Shown here: positions 1 through 6,622 of the stretch, piece after piece | How the letters are laid out: each line of letters starts with the position of its first letter | Numbering within the stretch: the first letter of the stretch is position 1 | Assembly: GCA_023228995.1 (NCBI GenBank) | Contig: JALOAD010000060.1 | Location: 1 to 19,791 of the forward strand | Source: JALOAD01 sp023228995 [NCBI: Candidatus Muiribacterium halophilum] | Lineage (GTDB): Bacteria > Muiribacteriota > Muiribacteriia > Muiribacteriales | Direction of reading: 5' to 3' | DNA: 19,791 bases | Program-made: the position numbers and the translations under genes | Notes under the pieces: generated by a model | Database searches by the model: none | Told to the model about the DNA's origin: nothing | The model's input: the letters and a program-made list of their open reading frames with translations, nothing else

Positions 1-99
1 TTTATAGAAACTCCATCATGATTTAATTTAATTGAAAATTTTCTAACGCCTCTAAAAATTCGACATTCGACATTCCACATTGAAAATTAAAAACCTGTC

Positions 100-125
100 A
101 TCCCGGCATGATTTTGAGCCGGGAT
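100..125 (+). repeat. GC-rich hairpin repeat, copy 1
   Basis: A perfect 8-bp inverted repeat, ATCCCGGC with GCCGGGAT, separated by a 10-nt AT-rich loop. It stands out sharply from the AT-rich background. The flanks are also conserved with copy 2 (CTGTCATCCCGGCATG on the left, GAGCCGGGATCT on the right). A weak T-rich stretch follows, so it could terminate transcription on the plus strand. Similar palindromes are dispersed in many bacterial genomes. Confidence 0.85.
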
Positions 126-209
126 CTTCTTTTGATTTCATTATTCAAAAAATTTCTCCTTACTTTATATTATCAATTTTTAATTTTTAATTGCTTAATT
201 AGCTCTGTC

Positions 210-235
210 ATCCCGGCATGTTTCTGAGCCGGGAT
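210..235 (+). repeat. GC-rich hairpin repeat, copy 2
   Basis: Same 8-bp stem and same orientation as copy 1, exactly 110 bp downstream, with a loop differing at a few positions. The right arm runs into CTGTTTTTATTTT, which makes this copy a plausible rho-independent terminator on the plus strand, just ahead of the tRNA-Asn promoter. Confidence 0.85.
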
Positions 236-288
236 CTGTTTTTATTTTAGTATGATTTCCGGTCCTTAAAAATATTTTTTTAGAAGTG

Positions 289-316
289 TTGACAAATGTT
301 TAATTTATGATAAAAT
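289..316 (+). promoter_or_regulatory. Promoter of tRNA-Asn
   Basis: A perfect -35 TTGACA (289-294), 16-bp spacer and -10 TAAAAT (311-316). The predicted start is about 10 nt before the mature tRNA-Asn 5' end, as expected for a short-leader tRNA transcript. The same hexamer pair, with a 17-bp spacer, precedes the tRNA cluster at 7321. Confidence 0.75.
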
Positions 317-334
317 CGTAAACACAATTAAGGT

Positions 335-409
335 TCCTCAGTAGCTCAATGGTAGAGCAATCGGCTGTTAACCGATAGGCTGTAGGTTCGAGCCCTACCT
401 GGGGAGCCA
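335..409 (+). tRNA. tRNA-Asn (anticodon GTT)
   Basis: A full cloverleaf can be folded. The acceptor stem TCCTCAG pairs with CTGGGGA including one G-U pair. The anticodon stem ATCGG/CCGAT carries the loop CTGTTAA, so the anticodon is GTT. The T arm has GTAGG/CCTAC with a TTCGAGC loop. The discriminator base is G, normal for Asn, and CCA is encoded at 407-409. A T-run follows immediately and may end the transcript. Confidence 0.97.
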
Positions 410-552
410 TTTTTTTCTTAAAAATCAGGTTTAAATCCACAAATTTCCAATCGAATACCCGGAGTTTTAAGATAATAATTGGAAAAACAAAAAAATCATT
501 AAAAGATAAAATCATCTATTTCATTTCATTTGAGGTTTCATGGGATATAGTT

Positions 553-581
553 TTTTCATAAAATCTTCTTTATGTTATAAT
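553..581 (+). promoter_or_regulatory. Promoter of the small coiled-coil protein gene
   Basis: An extended -10, TGT followed by TATAAT (576-581), with a partial -35 TTTTCA (553-558) at 17 bp. This would give a leader of roughly 90 nt before the ATG at 677. The word TGTTATAATAA also occurs in the deacetylase promoter on the minus strand. Confidence 0.45.
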
Positions 582-676
582 AATTTTAACAGGTATTTTT
601 TTGAAATTGAAAGTCTAAAAAAAGTGTTTGTTGATATTTTTTGTTAAATTATATTTAAAGAAAAAGGAGGAAACTT

Positions 677-967
677 ATGAGTAAAAAAAAAGCTTATGAA
701 AAAAAACTAAAAGCTAAATTGGATGAATGGAATGCTGAAATTGATAAGTTAAAAGCTAAGGCTGATTCAGCTAGTGCTGATGCTGAATTGGAATATTCAA
801 AGCAGATTGATGAGCTTAGAGCAATGCAAAAAGTAGCTTCTAAAAAACTTGATGAACTTAAGAAAGCTAGTGATGATGCTTGGGAAGATCTTAAAGTTGG
901 TATTGATAGTGCTTGGGATTCTATTGGTGTGTCTATAAAGTCTGCTTTATCTCGTTTTAATAAGTAA
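677..967 (+). CDS. Small coiled-coil protein, sll1863-type stress protein family
   Basis: This 96-residue, Lys/Ala/Asp/Glu-rich protein is almost entirely charged heptad-like sequence (about residues 5-85), so a single long coiled coil is likely. There is no signal peptide or membrane segment. The opening residues, with KAYEKKLKAKLDEWNAEIDK near the N-terminus, and the SDDAWEDLK / AWDSIG segments near the C-terminus resemble the coiled-coil proteins often annotated as sll1863-family stress response proteins. That family link is from memory of the sequence pattern. The role is unknown beyond association with stress. An excellent Shine-Dalgarno (AAAGGAGG, about 662-670) fixes the start. It is monocistronic, between tRNA-Asn and the toxin-antitoxin pair. 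Confidence 0.85.
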   Translation: MSKKKAYEKKLKAKLDEWNAEIDKLKAKADSASADAELEYSKQIDELRAMQKVASKKLDELKKASDDAWEDLKVGIDSAWDSIGVSIKSALSRFNK

Positions 968-1036
968 AATATATTAACTTCCTAAAAATTGATATATTTA
1001 AGATTGTATTGATTTTAATTTACCAAATGATAAATT

Positions 1037-1067
1037 AATTGATTTTTATTATCAATTGATGTATAAT
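1037..1067 (+). promoter_or_regulatory. Toxin-antitoxin promoter with embedded palindromic operator
   Basis: A -35 TTGATT (1039-1044), 17-bp spacer and perfect -10 TATAAT (1062-1067). A perfect 7-bp inverted repeat, AATTGAT at 1037-1043 and ATCAATT at 1051-1057, covers the -35 and spacer, and ATCAATTGAT at 1051-1060 is itself a full palindrome. This is where an autorepressing HTH antitoxin would be expected to bind. The predicted start (about 1074) rules out the TTG at 1067 as the toxin start codon. Confidence 0.65.
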
Positions 1068-1102
1068 TGTATTATGGGATATTAAAAATAGGTGTTATTT
1101 TA

Positions 1103-1447
1103 ATGGTTAATAGATTTGTTATTATTGATAGATATTTGGATGAAGTTGCTAGTTTAATTGAAAGCAACAAATGTTTTCTTATTGAAATGGAAAAAAATAA
1201 AAAAACTATTTTAAAGTTGGGTTTTACTAAGCATAATGTTTTTGATGAGATAAAAAAATTATCATATTTAAATTATATTTCTGGTCCTGAAAGAGATGAA
1301 GATTTTAATTTAAAGGGTTTGGTTTGGAAGTTTGGCAAAAAAATCAATGAATTGGAAATTTATATAAAAATAAAGGTCGTAAGTAAGGGATTGACTTGTA
1401 TTTCATTTCATGAAGCTGAATATAAAATAAATTATTTATTTAAATAA
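1103..1447 (+). CDS. MqsR-like toxin of a type II toxin-antitoxin system
   Basis: I read this as a RelE-fold MqsR-family toxin, which would be a ribosome-independent mRNA endonuclease acting in the cytoplasm. The 114-residue protein has the family layout: an N-terminal helix, a segment with LGF (39-41), then NYISGP (57-62), VWKFGKKI (74-81), the strand YIKIKV (87-92) and the C-terminal ISFHEAEY (100-107). Length fits the family (about 100 residues). The start is ATG 1103, with AGGTG 8 nt upstream. A longer TTG start at 1067 overlaps the -10 box. It precedes its presumed antitoxin, as mqsR precedes mqsA, with a 26-nt gap. The E. coli catalytic lysine at the NYISG position seems not to be conserved, so this is a divergent branch. 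Confidence 0.75.
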   Translation: MVNRFVIIDRYLDEVASLIESNKCFLIEMEKNKKTILKLGFTKHNVFDEIKKLSYLNYISGPERDEDFNLKGLVWKFGKKINELEIYIKIKVVSKGLTCISFHEAEYKINYLFK

Positions 1448-1473
1448 AATATATGAAAAAAGGAGAGTTTAAA

Positions 1474-2472
1474 ATGAGTGAAAACATCAATATTTGTCCT
1501 TTTTGTGAAACAAATGATTCTCTTAAAATTATAAATAAAATTGATATGCTAAACATTAGGGGAGAAGATATCGGTGTTGATACTACTTATTATAAATGTA
1601 ATAATTGCGAAAATGAGTTTGAAATAAATGATTTGGATAAATATGATTTAGCTTATAGAAAATATAGAGAAAAACATGGTTGGTTACAGCCTGAGGATAT
1701 TAAATCCATTAGGAAAAAATATAAATTAAATCAAAAAGAATTTTCTGATATTTTAGGTATTGGTGAAATTACTTTAAGTCGTTATGAGAATGGAGCTTTG
1801 CAGGATAAAGTTTATGAAACTCTTTTAAGATTAGCAAATGATCCGATTGAATTTTTAAATATGGTTAGTAATTCGGATGATTTTTTGTCTGATAAAAAAA
1901 AACATTATATTATTGAACAGTTACAGGAAGAGATTAGGGATAAAAATAAAATTTTCGATATTATAAAAAAAGTTATAAAATTAGATAATATAAATGAATT
2001 TTCTGGTAATATTCCATTTGACATTGATAAATTGGTAAATTTAATTGTTTTTTTGTGTAAAGATGGTATTTTAAAAACAGTTTTGAATAAATTGTTGTTT
2101 TATTGTGATTTTTCATATTATAAAAATTTTAATTGTTCGATAACTGGAAGCTCTTATGTTCATAATCATTATGGTCCTGTTGTTGATAAATTTGAATATA
2201 TTTTCGCTGGTTTAGTTGAGGGAAATTTTTTGGAGTATTCAGAGGTTATATATCCTAATGGTTATACTGGTGAGTTATATACTTCTAAAAGAGATTTTGA
2301 TGTAAAATTATTTGATGATAATGAGCTTGAGATTATTATTAATATAAAAAAACAATTGGGTGATAAAACTGCAAAAGAATTAACTGAATTATCTCATGAG
2401 GAATTGTGTTATAAAAAGACAGATTTTCAAAATTATATTTCTTATGAACATGCAAAAGATTTAAATTTTTAA
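1474..2472 (+). CDS. Composite antitoxin: zinc ribbon, HTH and Panacea/SocA-like (DUF4065) domain
   Basis: This 332-residue protein has three recognisable parts. Residues 8-45 form a CxxC...CxxC zinc ribbon (C8, C11, C42, C45), as in MqsA/YgiT antitoxins. Residues about 74-107 form an Xre-type HTH with LNQKEFSDILGIGEITLSRYENG. Residues about 183-310 match the Panacea/SocA-like domain, with VLNKLLFYCDFSYYKN and SYVHNHYGPVVDKFE as its hallmarks. By family knowledge, the HTH binds the operator and the Panacea domain neutralises a toxin; which part contacts this toxin is unknown. An AAGGAGAG ribosome site at 1460-1467 selects ATG 1474 over the in-frame ATG at 1453. It is co-transcribed with the toxin and convergent with the membrane protein gene 16 bp away. 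Confidence 0.85.
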   Translation: MSENINICPFCETNDSLKIINKIDMLNIRGEDIGVDTTYYKCNNCENEFEINDLDKYDLAYRKYREKHGWLQPEDIKSIRKKYKLNQKEFSDILGIGEITLSRYENGALQDKVYETLLRLANDPIEFLNMVSNSDDFLSDKKKHYIIEQLQEEIRDKNKIFDIIKKVIKLDNINEFSGNIPFDIDKLVNLIVFLCKDGILKTVLNKLLFYCDFSYYKNFNCSITGSSYVHNHYGPVVDKFEYIFAGLVEGNFLEYSEVIYPNGYTGELYTSKRDFDVKLFDDNELEIIINIKKQLGDKTAKELTELSHEELCYKKTDFQNYISYEHAKDLNF

Positions 2473-2488
2473 TAAGACCTTTGATTAT

Positions 2489-4117
2489 TTACCTTGTGAA
2501 TATCTTTACAAACTCGTCCCATGTATTGGTTTTTATGAATTTATATATATTTTTGAATAGATATGCTATTGTGTTTAATTTTTCGCCAAAATATTCCTTA
2601 TAACTAATATATGGGAATGGATGTTTTGTTTTATGTCTTAATGTGTAGCCGGATTTTTCAAGGTTTTTTTCAAACTGTGTATTTCCACCTAAGATTATTA
2701 TGTTTTTGTATTTTTTTTCAAGTTCTATTGTATCTTTTAAGAGTATTTCATTTTTTTTGTGAGATATTTTTTTTATGTCCTCTGCACATATTTGCCATGA
2801 ATGATCGTCTTTTAATATGTTTTGTAATTCATTGTAATTTTGACCTATTCCGGTTTCTTTTAATGAGTAAAAATCTGTTGCTGTGCTTTTTATGTATATT
2901 AAAATGTTTTCTATTATTAATATGAGTTTTTTAAAAAATATTTTAAAATTAGCTGGTTCAAATAATGCTAATAGATTTTTGAAAGTTTTTGTGGTTATTG
3001 TATTGAATTGTGATACATCTAAATTTGATTCTGAGATTTGAAGGTTTTGAGATTTATTTTTTTTACTTTTTATTATTCCTATTTCACGAAATATATTTTG
3101 TAATCCTGGTGATACATCTAATTTATTATTTTTGTCTGTTATTGAATCTTTTATTAGTACTGAATTTTTGTCTGAGTATTTACTTAAAAAATCTGCGTAT
3201 AATTCTTCTCTTCCTATGTCAAATAGTCCGACTATGTGAATTTTATTTGCGTCTTTTGTATAAATTTTTTCTACGAGTTTTATTTGAGGTTTAATTTCAA
3301 ATTTGCTTATTACATTCCAAAATGTTGGTATTGTGAGTGTAAGATATCCGTTTGATATGCTGTTTATTGATGAGTATAAAAATATAAATAATATTGTGAA
3401 TGTTATTGTTATTGTCATTATTATGTTGAAAAATAAAAATGTTATGAATTTGAATGGGCTGAAAAGTTTTTTTTGATTTATATCTATTCTATTTAATACT
3501 TTGAAGGCATAAAGTCCTAAAAATATTTGAATTGTTGAGAATGTCATTCTTAATAGTAAATGCCATCTTATTTTGGTTATGAATGAAAAAAAACTTCCTA
3601 AATTTATTATTTCAAATAATTGTATTTGGGCTATTCTAAAAAATATATTGAATATTAAGGTGAATAATAGGAAAAATGCTATTGGTAAAAATATTCTTTT
3701 TGGTAGTACTGCAAAAAAACTTGCAAAGATATATAAAAATAATCCTAGTAAAAAAGTTAATAAAGATAATGAATTCTCTGCTGTTGAAAGATATATTAGT
3801 GTTTTTTTGGTAAAAAAGAATGAAAAGAAATTTAATATTAACGAAAACATTCCTGATATTATGAATATTACTATAAAGAAAAATGCATATTTTTTTATGA
3901 ACAATTTTGCTTTATTTGCTGGGAATATTTTTGCGATTAAAAATAATAATGATGTCCAGAATATTCCAAGTAATGAGTATTTAATTAAATAAAGTAATGG
4001 AAGGATTTTGGGACTAAGGTTTTTTATTTGCGAACCTATGCTGAATATAACCAAGGTGAATGATAAAGCGAATATAAATAAAAAAATATATAAAAACTTA
4101 TAACGGATTTTCTCCAT
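2489..4117 (-). CDS. Polytopic membrane protein with a degenerate TraB/Tiki-like C-terminal domain
   Basis: I do not recognise the full protein (542 residues). The N-terminal half (1-255) has about seven or eight hydrophobic membrane segments. The rest is soluble apart from one hydrophobic stretch near 395-410. Residues 292-327 (KIHIVGLFDIGREELYADF) and 473-493 (IIILGGNTQFEKNLEKSGY) resemble the two ends of TraB/PrgY/GumN-type domains (haem-uptake Tiki superfamily), which usually read as GxxH...G and GAxH..G..LxxxG; NLDVSQF at 365-371 fits the conserved ADLDxSxF region between them. The expected histidines and acidic residue are replaced (D300, and N479 or nearby), so peptidase activity is unlikely. 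No clear Shine-Dalgarno precedes the ATG. The domain assignment is an inference from pattern only. Confidence 0.6.
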   Translation of the reverse strand: MEKIRYKFLYIFLFIFALSFTLVIFSIGSQIKNLSPKILPLLYLIKYSLLGIFWTSLLFLIAKIFPANKAKLFIKKYAFFFIVIFIISGMFSLILNFFSFFFTKKTLIYLSTAENSLSLLTFLLGLFLYIFASFFAVLPKRIFLPIAFFLLFTLIFNIFFRIAQIQLFEIINLGSFFSFITKIRWHLLLRMTFSTIQIFLGLYAFKVLNRIDINQKKLFSPFKFITFLFFNIIMTITITFTILFIFLYSSINSISNGYLTLTIPTFWNVISKFEIKPQIKLVEKIYTKDANKIHIVGLFDIGREELYADFLSKYSDKNSVLIKDSITDKNNKLDVSPGLQNIFREIGIIKSKKNKSQNLQISESNLDVSQFNTITTKTFKNLLALFEPANFKIFFKKLILIIENILIYIKSTATDFYSLKETGIGQNYNELQNILKDDHSWQICAEDIKKISHKKNEILLKDTIELEKKYKNIIILGGNTQFEKNLEKSGYTLRHKTKHPFPYISYKEYFGEKLNTIAYLFKNIYKFIKTNTWDEFVKIFTR

Positions 4118-4877
4118 AAAGTTTTATCGGTATTTTAAGAGGATATTTCAATATTGAGCCTTCTTGATATAAAAAAAATTTGAAATTTTTTTTTGAGGCA
4201 ATTTTGGATAGCGATATTTCAATTTGCGAAATAAAAATTATCGCTTTTCATTTATTTAACAAGAAGATTTTGAGTGTATAAATATATCAAAGATTTTGAT
4301 TTTTATAAAAGATTAAAAAAATATGTCTGACAGCAATTACGAGAACTCGATATAAGTTTTTCTAATTAATGGATTCAATATTTTAAATAATTATACAATT
4401 CAAAACAATTGATATCTTGGTACCAGTTGAAAATTTACATAGTATAAATTTTCTCCTTACATGTTCAGCTTTAAATTACCTCCATGTAATTTCCTTAAGA
4501 TTTTCTAATGTATCTTAGTTATTTATAATTTTATTCTTTTTAACTTTGAATTTCTTTTTTGTATACTTATTGAAAATCTTAAGACAGCTTCCATAATTAC
4601 GCTCGATATCAATTTTTTGAATCTATATATAAAATCTAATTCAAAAAAAAATCTACTCGGTAACTTGAGTGAACGTTGCGAAGCATTTAATATACTGTTA
4701 ATGGCGAATGTGGAATTTGGAATTTTCAATGTCGAATTAAAAGTAAAATCTGTTAATGACATGCTTTTGATTTTAAAAGAAAATTGATAATATAAAAAAA
4801 TAAAAAACGAAATCCCGGCTCAGAATCATGCCGGGATTAAATTACATTGTCTTTTGTTTATAAATTAGTCTTTTTAA
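4118..4877. other. 760-bp non-coding gap with hairpins and dispersed repeats
   Basis: I find no convincing gene. A 79-codon minus-strand ORF at 4523-4762 is translated repeat sequence. The contents are: an inverted repeat AGCGATA/TATCGCT at 4210-4245 nesting ATTTC/GAAAT; a direct repeat GATATTTCAAT (4142-4152 and 4213-4223); the word TCTGACAGCAATT at 4326-4338, which recurs inverted at 8124-8136; a hairpin AAATTAC/GTAATTT at 4473-4492; an AT-rich repeat around 4700-4740 related to 61-88; and the GC-rich hairpin at 4812-4837. Confidence 0.65.
4812..4837 (-). terminator. GC-rich hairpin repeat, copy 3 (inverted), likely terminator of the deacetylase gene
   Basis: Same 8-bp stem (ATCCCGGC/GCCGGGAT) as the copies at 100 and 210, but in opposite orientation. 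It lies 40 bp past the stop codon of the minus-strand deacetylase. On the minus strand it is followed by a T-rich tract (GTTTTTTATTTTTTTAT), the pattern of a rho-independent terminator. A dispersed repeat appears to be used here as a terminator. Confidence 0.7.
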
Positions 4878-6329
4878 TTAATTTTTTTGTGATGATACAA
4901 TATTGCCAGAGATATATCCTGTAATATTATGATTTACTGCTTCAACTTTAAACCATCCATCTATTTCTTCAATAACTCTTAATTTAGTGTTTTCTTCAAG
5001 TGCTGTTATGATTGAATATTCTTTTCCAGGACCTGTTCTTATATTAGCATATTTTGTAGTTATATATATATATTTACCTGCTTGGTCTAAAGACGGAATT
5101 GAAGGCTTTACAGGTATTATATTGTTGCCCTGTGTTTTGCTGTAAGCTTCAATCAATCTTGAAGGAGAAACTATTTTATAATTATTATCTTTAAGCCATT
5201 CAGCAAGTCGTGCAAATGATAAAGCTGATTGTTCGTGAATATCGTGCATAAGAAGAATTCCTTTTCCTCTTTTAGAAATAAGAGATTTCATTTTTTGAAA
5301 TAATTCATCTGGATTTTTGGTTGACCAATCTAAACTATCAATAGTCCATCCAACAGGTATAAGATTAAGTTTATCCATTATTGCATCAAGATCGCTTTTT
5401 CTTATAACTCCATAAGGTGGTCTGAAAAAATGTGGTGTTTTATTTGTTATTGAATTTATTTTGTTTTTAACTTTGGTTAAATCAGAAAGTATTTCATCTC
5501 TGGACATAGCTGTAAAAGGACTTCCGCTAGGTGTTGCATGATGCATGCCATGTACTGAAACATCTGCAAGCTTTTTTTGTGCCAAAAGAAGAGAAGAAGT
5601 ATTTGAAGTTATTGATTTACCGAGTACAAAGAAAATCGATTCATATCCAAAACTATTTAAAACTTCAGTTACCGATGCAGTTCTATTATTAATTGTAGTT
5701 GGTCCATCATCAAAAGTAAGTATTATTTCTCCAGCTTTAAGAAAGCTATCTGATTGCACAAGAAATGGAGTTGTTTTGTTTTTACCTGTCATTACAATTC
5801 TCCATAAACCATCAGATGAATCAACAGATCTTGAACTATATTCATCGCTATCAAATTCATTAGCTATTTCGTCCATTACATCCATGTCTGGTAAAGTTCT
5901 TGTGATTGATCTGTATGGTGTATTAAGTTGATATTCAAGTTTTTTGATTTTGTCGTAATATTCTATTTTTCCTGAATCTTTTAGTATTTCAATATTATAA
6001 TTTATAAGATCTTTGAATTTATTAATATTGGAATTTCTTGTGCTTGAAACTTTTTCAAATAAAGTAATTGTTTTTGTTGGATTTTTTTCAATTTCGTTTT
6101 TTATTAAATTAGTTTTATTTTCGAGTTTATCTTTTACAAAATGTGCTGAAAAATAAATTTCTGCATACTCAGGAGAAGATTGATCTTCTATGTTGAAAGC
6201 TTGCTCTGATAGATAATCAAGTGTATCAGAATATCTTGTGTAATCTTTTAAAACAGTCGTTATTTCATCAGAAAATGAAAGAACAGATAAACATAGTATA
6301 AGCATTAAAATAAAAAGATTTTTATTCAT
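4878..6329 (-). CDS. Exported polysaccharide deacetylase (NodB/CE4) with C-terminal SH3b domain
   Basis: A metal-dependent carbohydrate esterase expected to remove N- or O-acetyl groups from a cell-wall or surface polysaccharide outside the membrane. A signal peptide (about 1-20) is followed by a helical region of unknown role (21-170) and the NodB domain (about 195-395), with all motifs present: TFDDGP 205-210 (D207 base, D208 metal), HGMHH 260-264 (H260 and H264 metal), RPPYG 303-307, DSLDW 331-335 and LMHD 360-363. The C-terminal SH3b domain (about 418-483, with ANIRTGPGKEYS) probably binds peptidoglycan. At 483 residues it is longer than minimal deacetylases because of both flanking domains. 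A CGGAGGAAG ribosome site precedes the ATG. It is divergent from the repressor gene. Confidence 0.93.
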   Translation of the reverse strand: MNKNLFILMLILCLSVLSFSDEITTVLKDYTRYSDTLDYLSEQAFNIEDQSSPEYAEIYFSAHFVKDKLENKTNLIKNEIEKNPTKTITLFEKVSSTRNSNINKFKDLINYNIEILKDSGKIEYYDKIKKLEYQLNTPYRSITRTLPDMDVMDEIANEFDSDEYSSRSVDSSDGLWRIVMTGKNKTTPFLVQSDSFLKAGEIILTFDDGPTTINNRTASVTEVLNSFGYESIFFVLGKSITSNTSSLLLAQKKLADVSVHGMHHATPSGSPFTAMSRDEILSDLTKVKNKINSITNKTPHFFRPPYGVIRKSDLDAIMDKLNLIPVGWTIDSLDWSTKNPDELFQKMKSLISKRGKGILLMHDIHEQSALSFARLAEWLKDNNYKIVSPSRLIEAYSKTQGNNIIPVKPSIPSLDQAGKYIYITTKYANIRTGPGKEYSIITALEENTKLRVIEEIDGWFKVEAVNHNITGYISGNIVSSQKN

Positions 6330-6356
6330 AGCTTCCTCCGATTTTTAATTGTTCTT

Positions 6357-6362
6357 ATTATA
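6357..6362 (-). promoter_or_regulatory. Extended -10 of the deacetylase promoter
   Basis: On the minus strand this reads TGT then TATAAT, a perfect extended -10, placing the start near 6350 and giving a leader of about 20 nt with the ribosome site. I see no good -35 at the usual distance, consistent with an extended -10 promoter. Confidence 0.5.
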
Positions 6363-6429
6363 ACACATTGTTGTTTAATAAAGAAGATAAATGATAAAAT
6401 ATAATCCAAAAATTTCGCATATATATGTA

Positions 6430-6443
6430 TTAAGTAAACTTAA
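6430..6443. promoter_or_regulatory. Palindrome in the divergent region, possible operator
   Basis: TTAAGT-AA-ACTTAA is a perfect dyad lying between the deacetylase promoter and the repressor promoter. It could be a binding site for the CI-like repressor encoded next to it. The surrounding 130 bp is a run of A/T tracts built on ATTAAAA words, so a chance palindrome cannot be excluded. Confidence 0.3.
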
Positions 6444-6555
6444 AGTATTAAAATTATTAAAAAAATTAAAATAATTAAAATATGAAAAAGTAATCGAAAA
6501 ACATTAAAATTACCAAAACTACCTATTTGTATTTAAAAAAAAAGATAATATCGAC

Positions 6556-6584
6556 TTGACAAAAAAAATTTTTTTTGAAATAAT
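6556..6584 (+). promoter_or_regulatory. Promoter of the CI-like repressor gene
   Basis: A perfect -35 TTGACA (6556-6561), 17-bp spacer made of an A-run and a T-run, and -10 AATAAT (6579-6584). The predicted start near 6591 means the upstream ATG at 6593 would have no leader, which supports initiation at 6623. Confidence 0.6.
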
Positions 6585-6622
6585 TAAACATAATGGTAGA
6601 AAAAAAGCTTGTGGAGGGAATT

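Larger units (their letters stand above)
1..334. other. Non-coding intergenic segment rich in dispersed repeats
   Basis: I see no credible gene here. It holds an AT-rich repeat built from words such as GACATTC and CCACATTGAAAATT (about 61-88), two copies of a GC-rich hairpin (listed separately), an 18-nt word at 176-193 that recurs exactly at 19665-19682, and the promoter of the tRNA-Asn. Whatever gene lies to the left ends outside the window. Confidence 0.7.

Noticed and set aside
300-515. 71-codon minus-strand ORF over the tRNA-Asn
   Set aside because: It is the translation of the antisense of the tRNA (the familiar VGLEPTAYRLTADCS peptide), a well-known spurious annotation.
1067-1102. Longer toxin start at TTG 1067
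   Set aside because: The codon overlaps the -10 box TATAAT, so it would lie upstream of the predicted transcript start; ATG 1103 has a ribosome site.
2611-3992. Three plus-strand ORFs (94-139 codons) inside the membrane protein gene
   Set aside because: They are antisense to the 542-codon minus-strand gene, have low-complexity composition and no ribosome sites.
4523-4762. 79-codon minus-strand ORF in the large gap
   Set aside because: It overlaps the AT-rich intergenic repeat related to 61-88; the peptide (TLKIPNSTFAINS) is repeat-derived and shows no domain.
5545-5931. 128-codon plus-strand ORF opposite the deacetylase
   Set aside because: It is antisense to the NodB domain, whose motifs are all intact on the minus strand.
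6593-6622. Longer repressor start at ATG 6593
   Set aside because: It lies about at the predicted transcript start with no ribosome site, while ATG 6623 follows GTGGAGGG.
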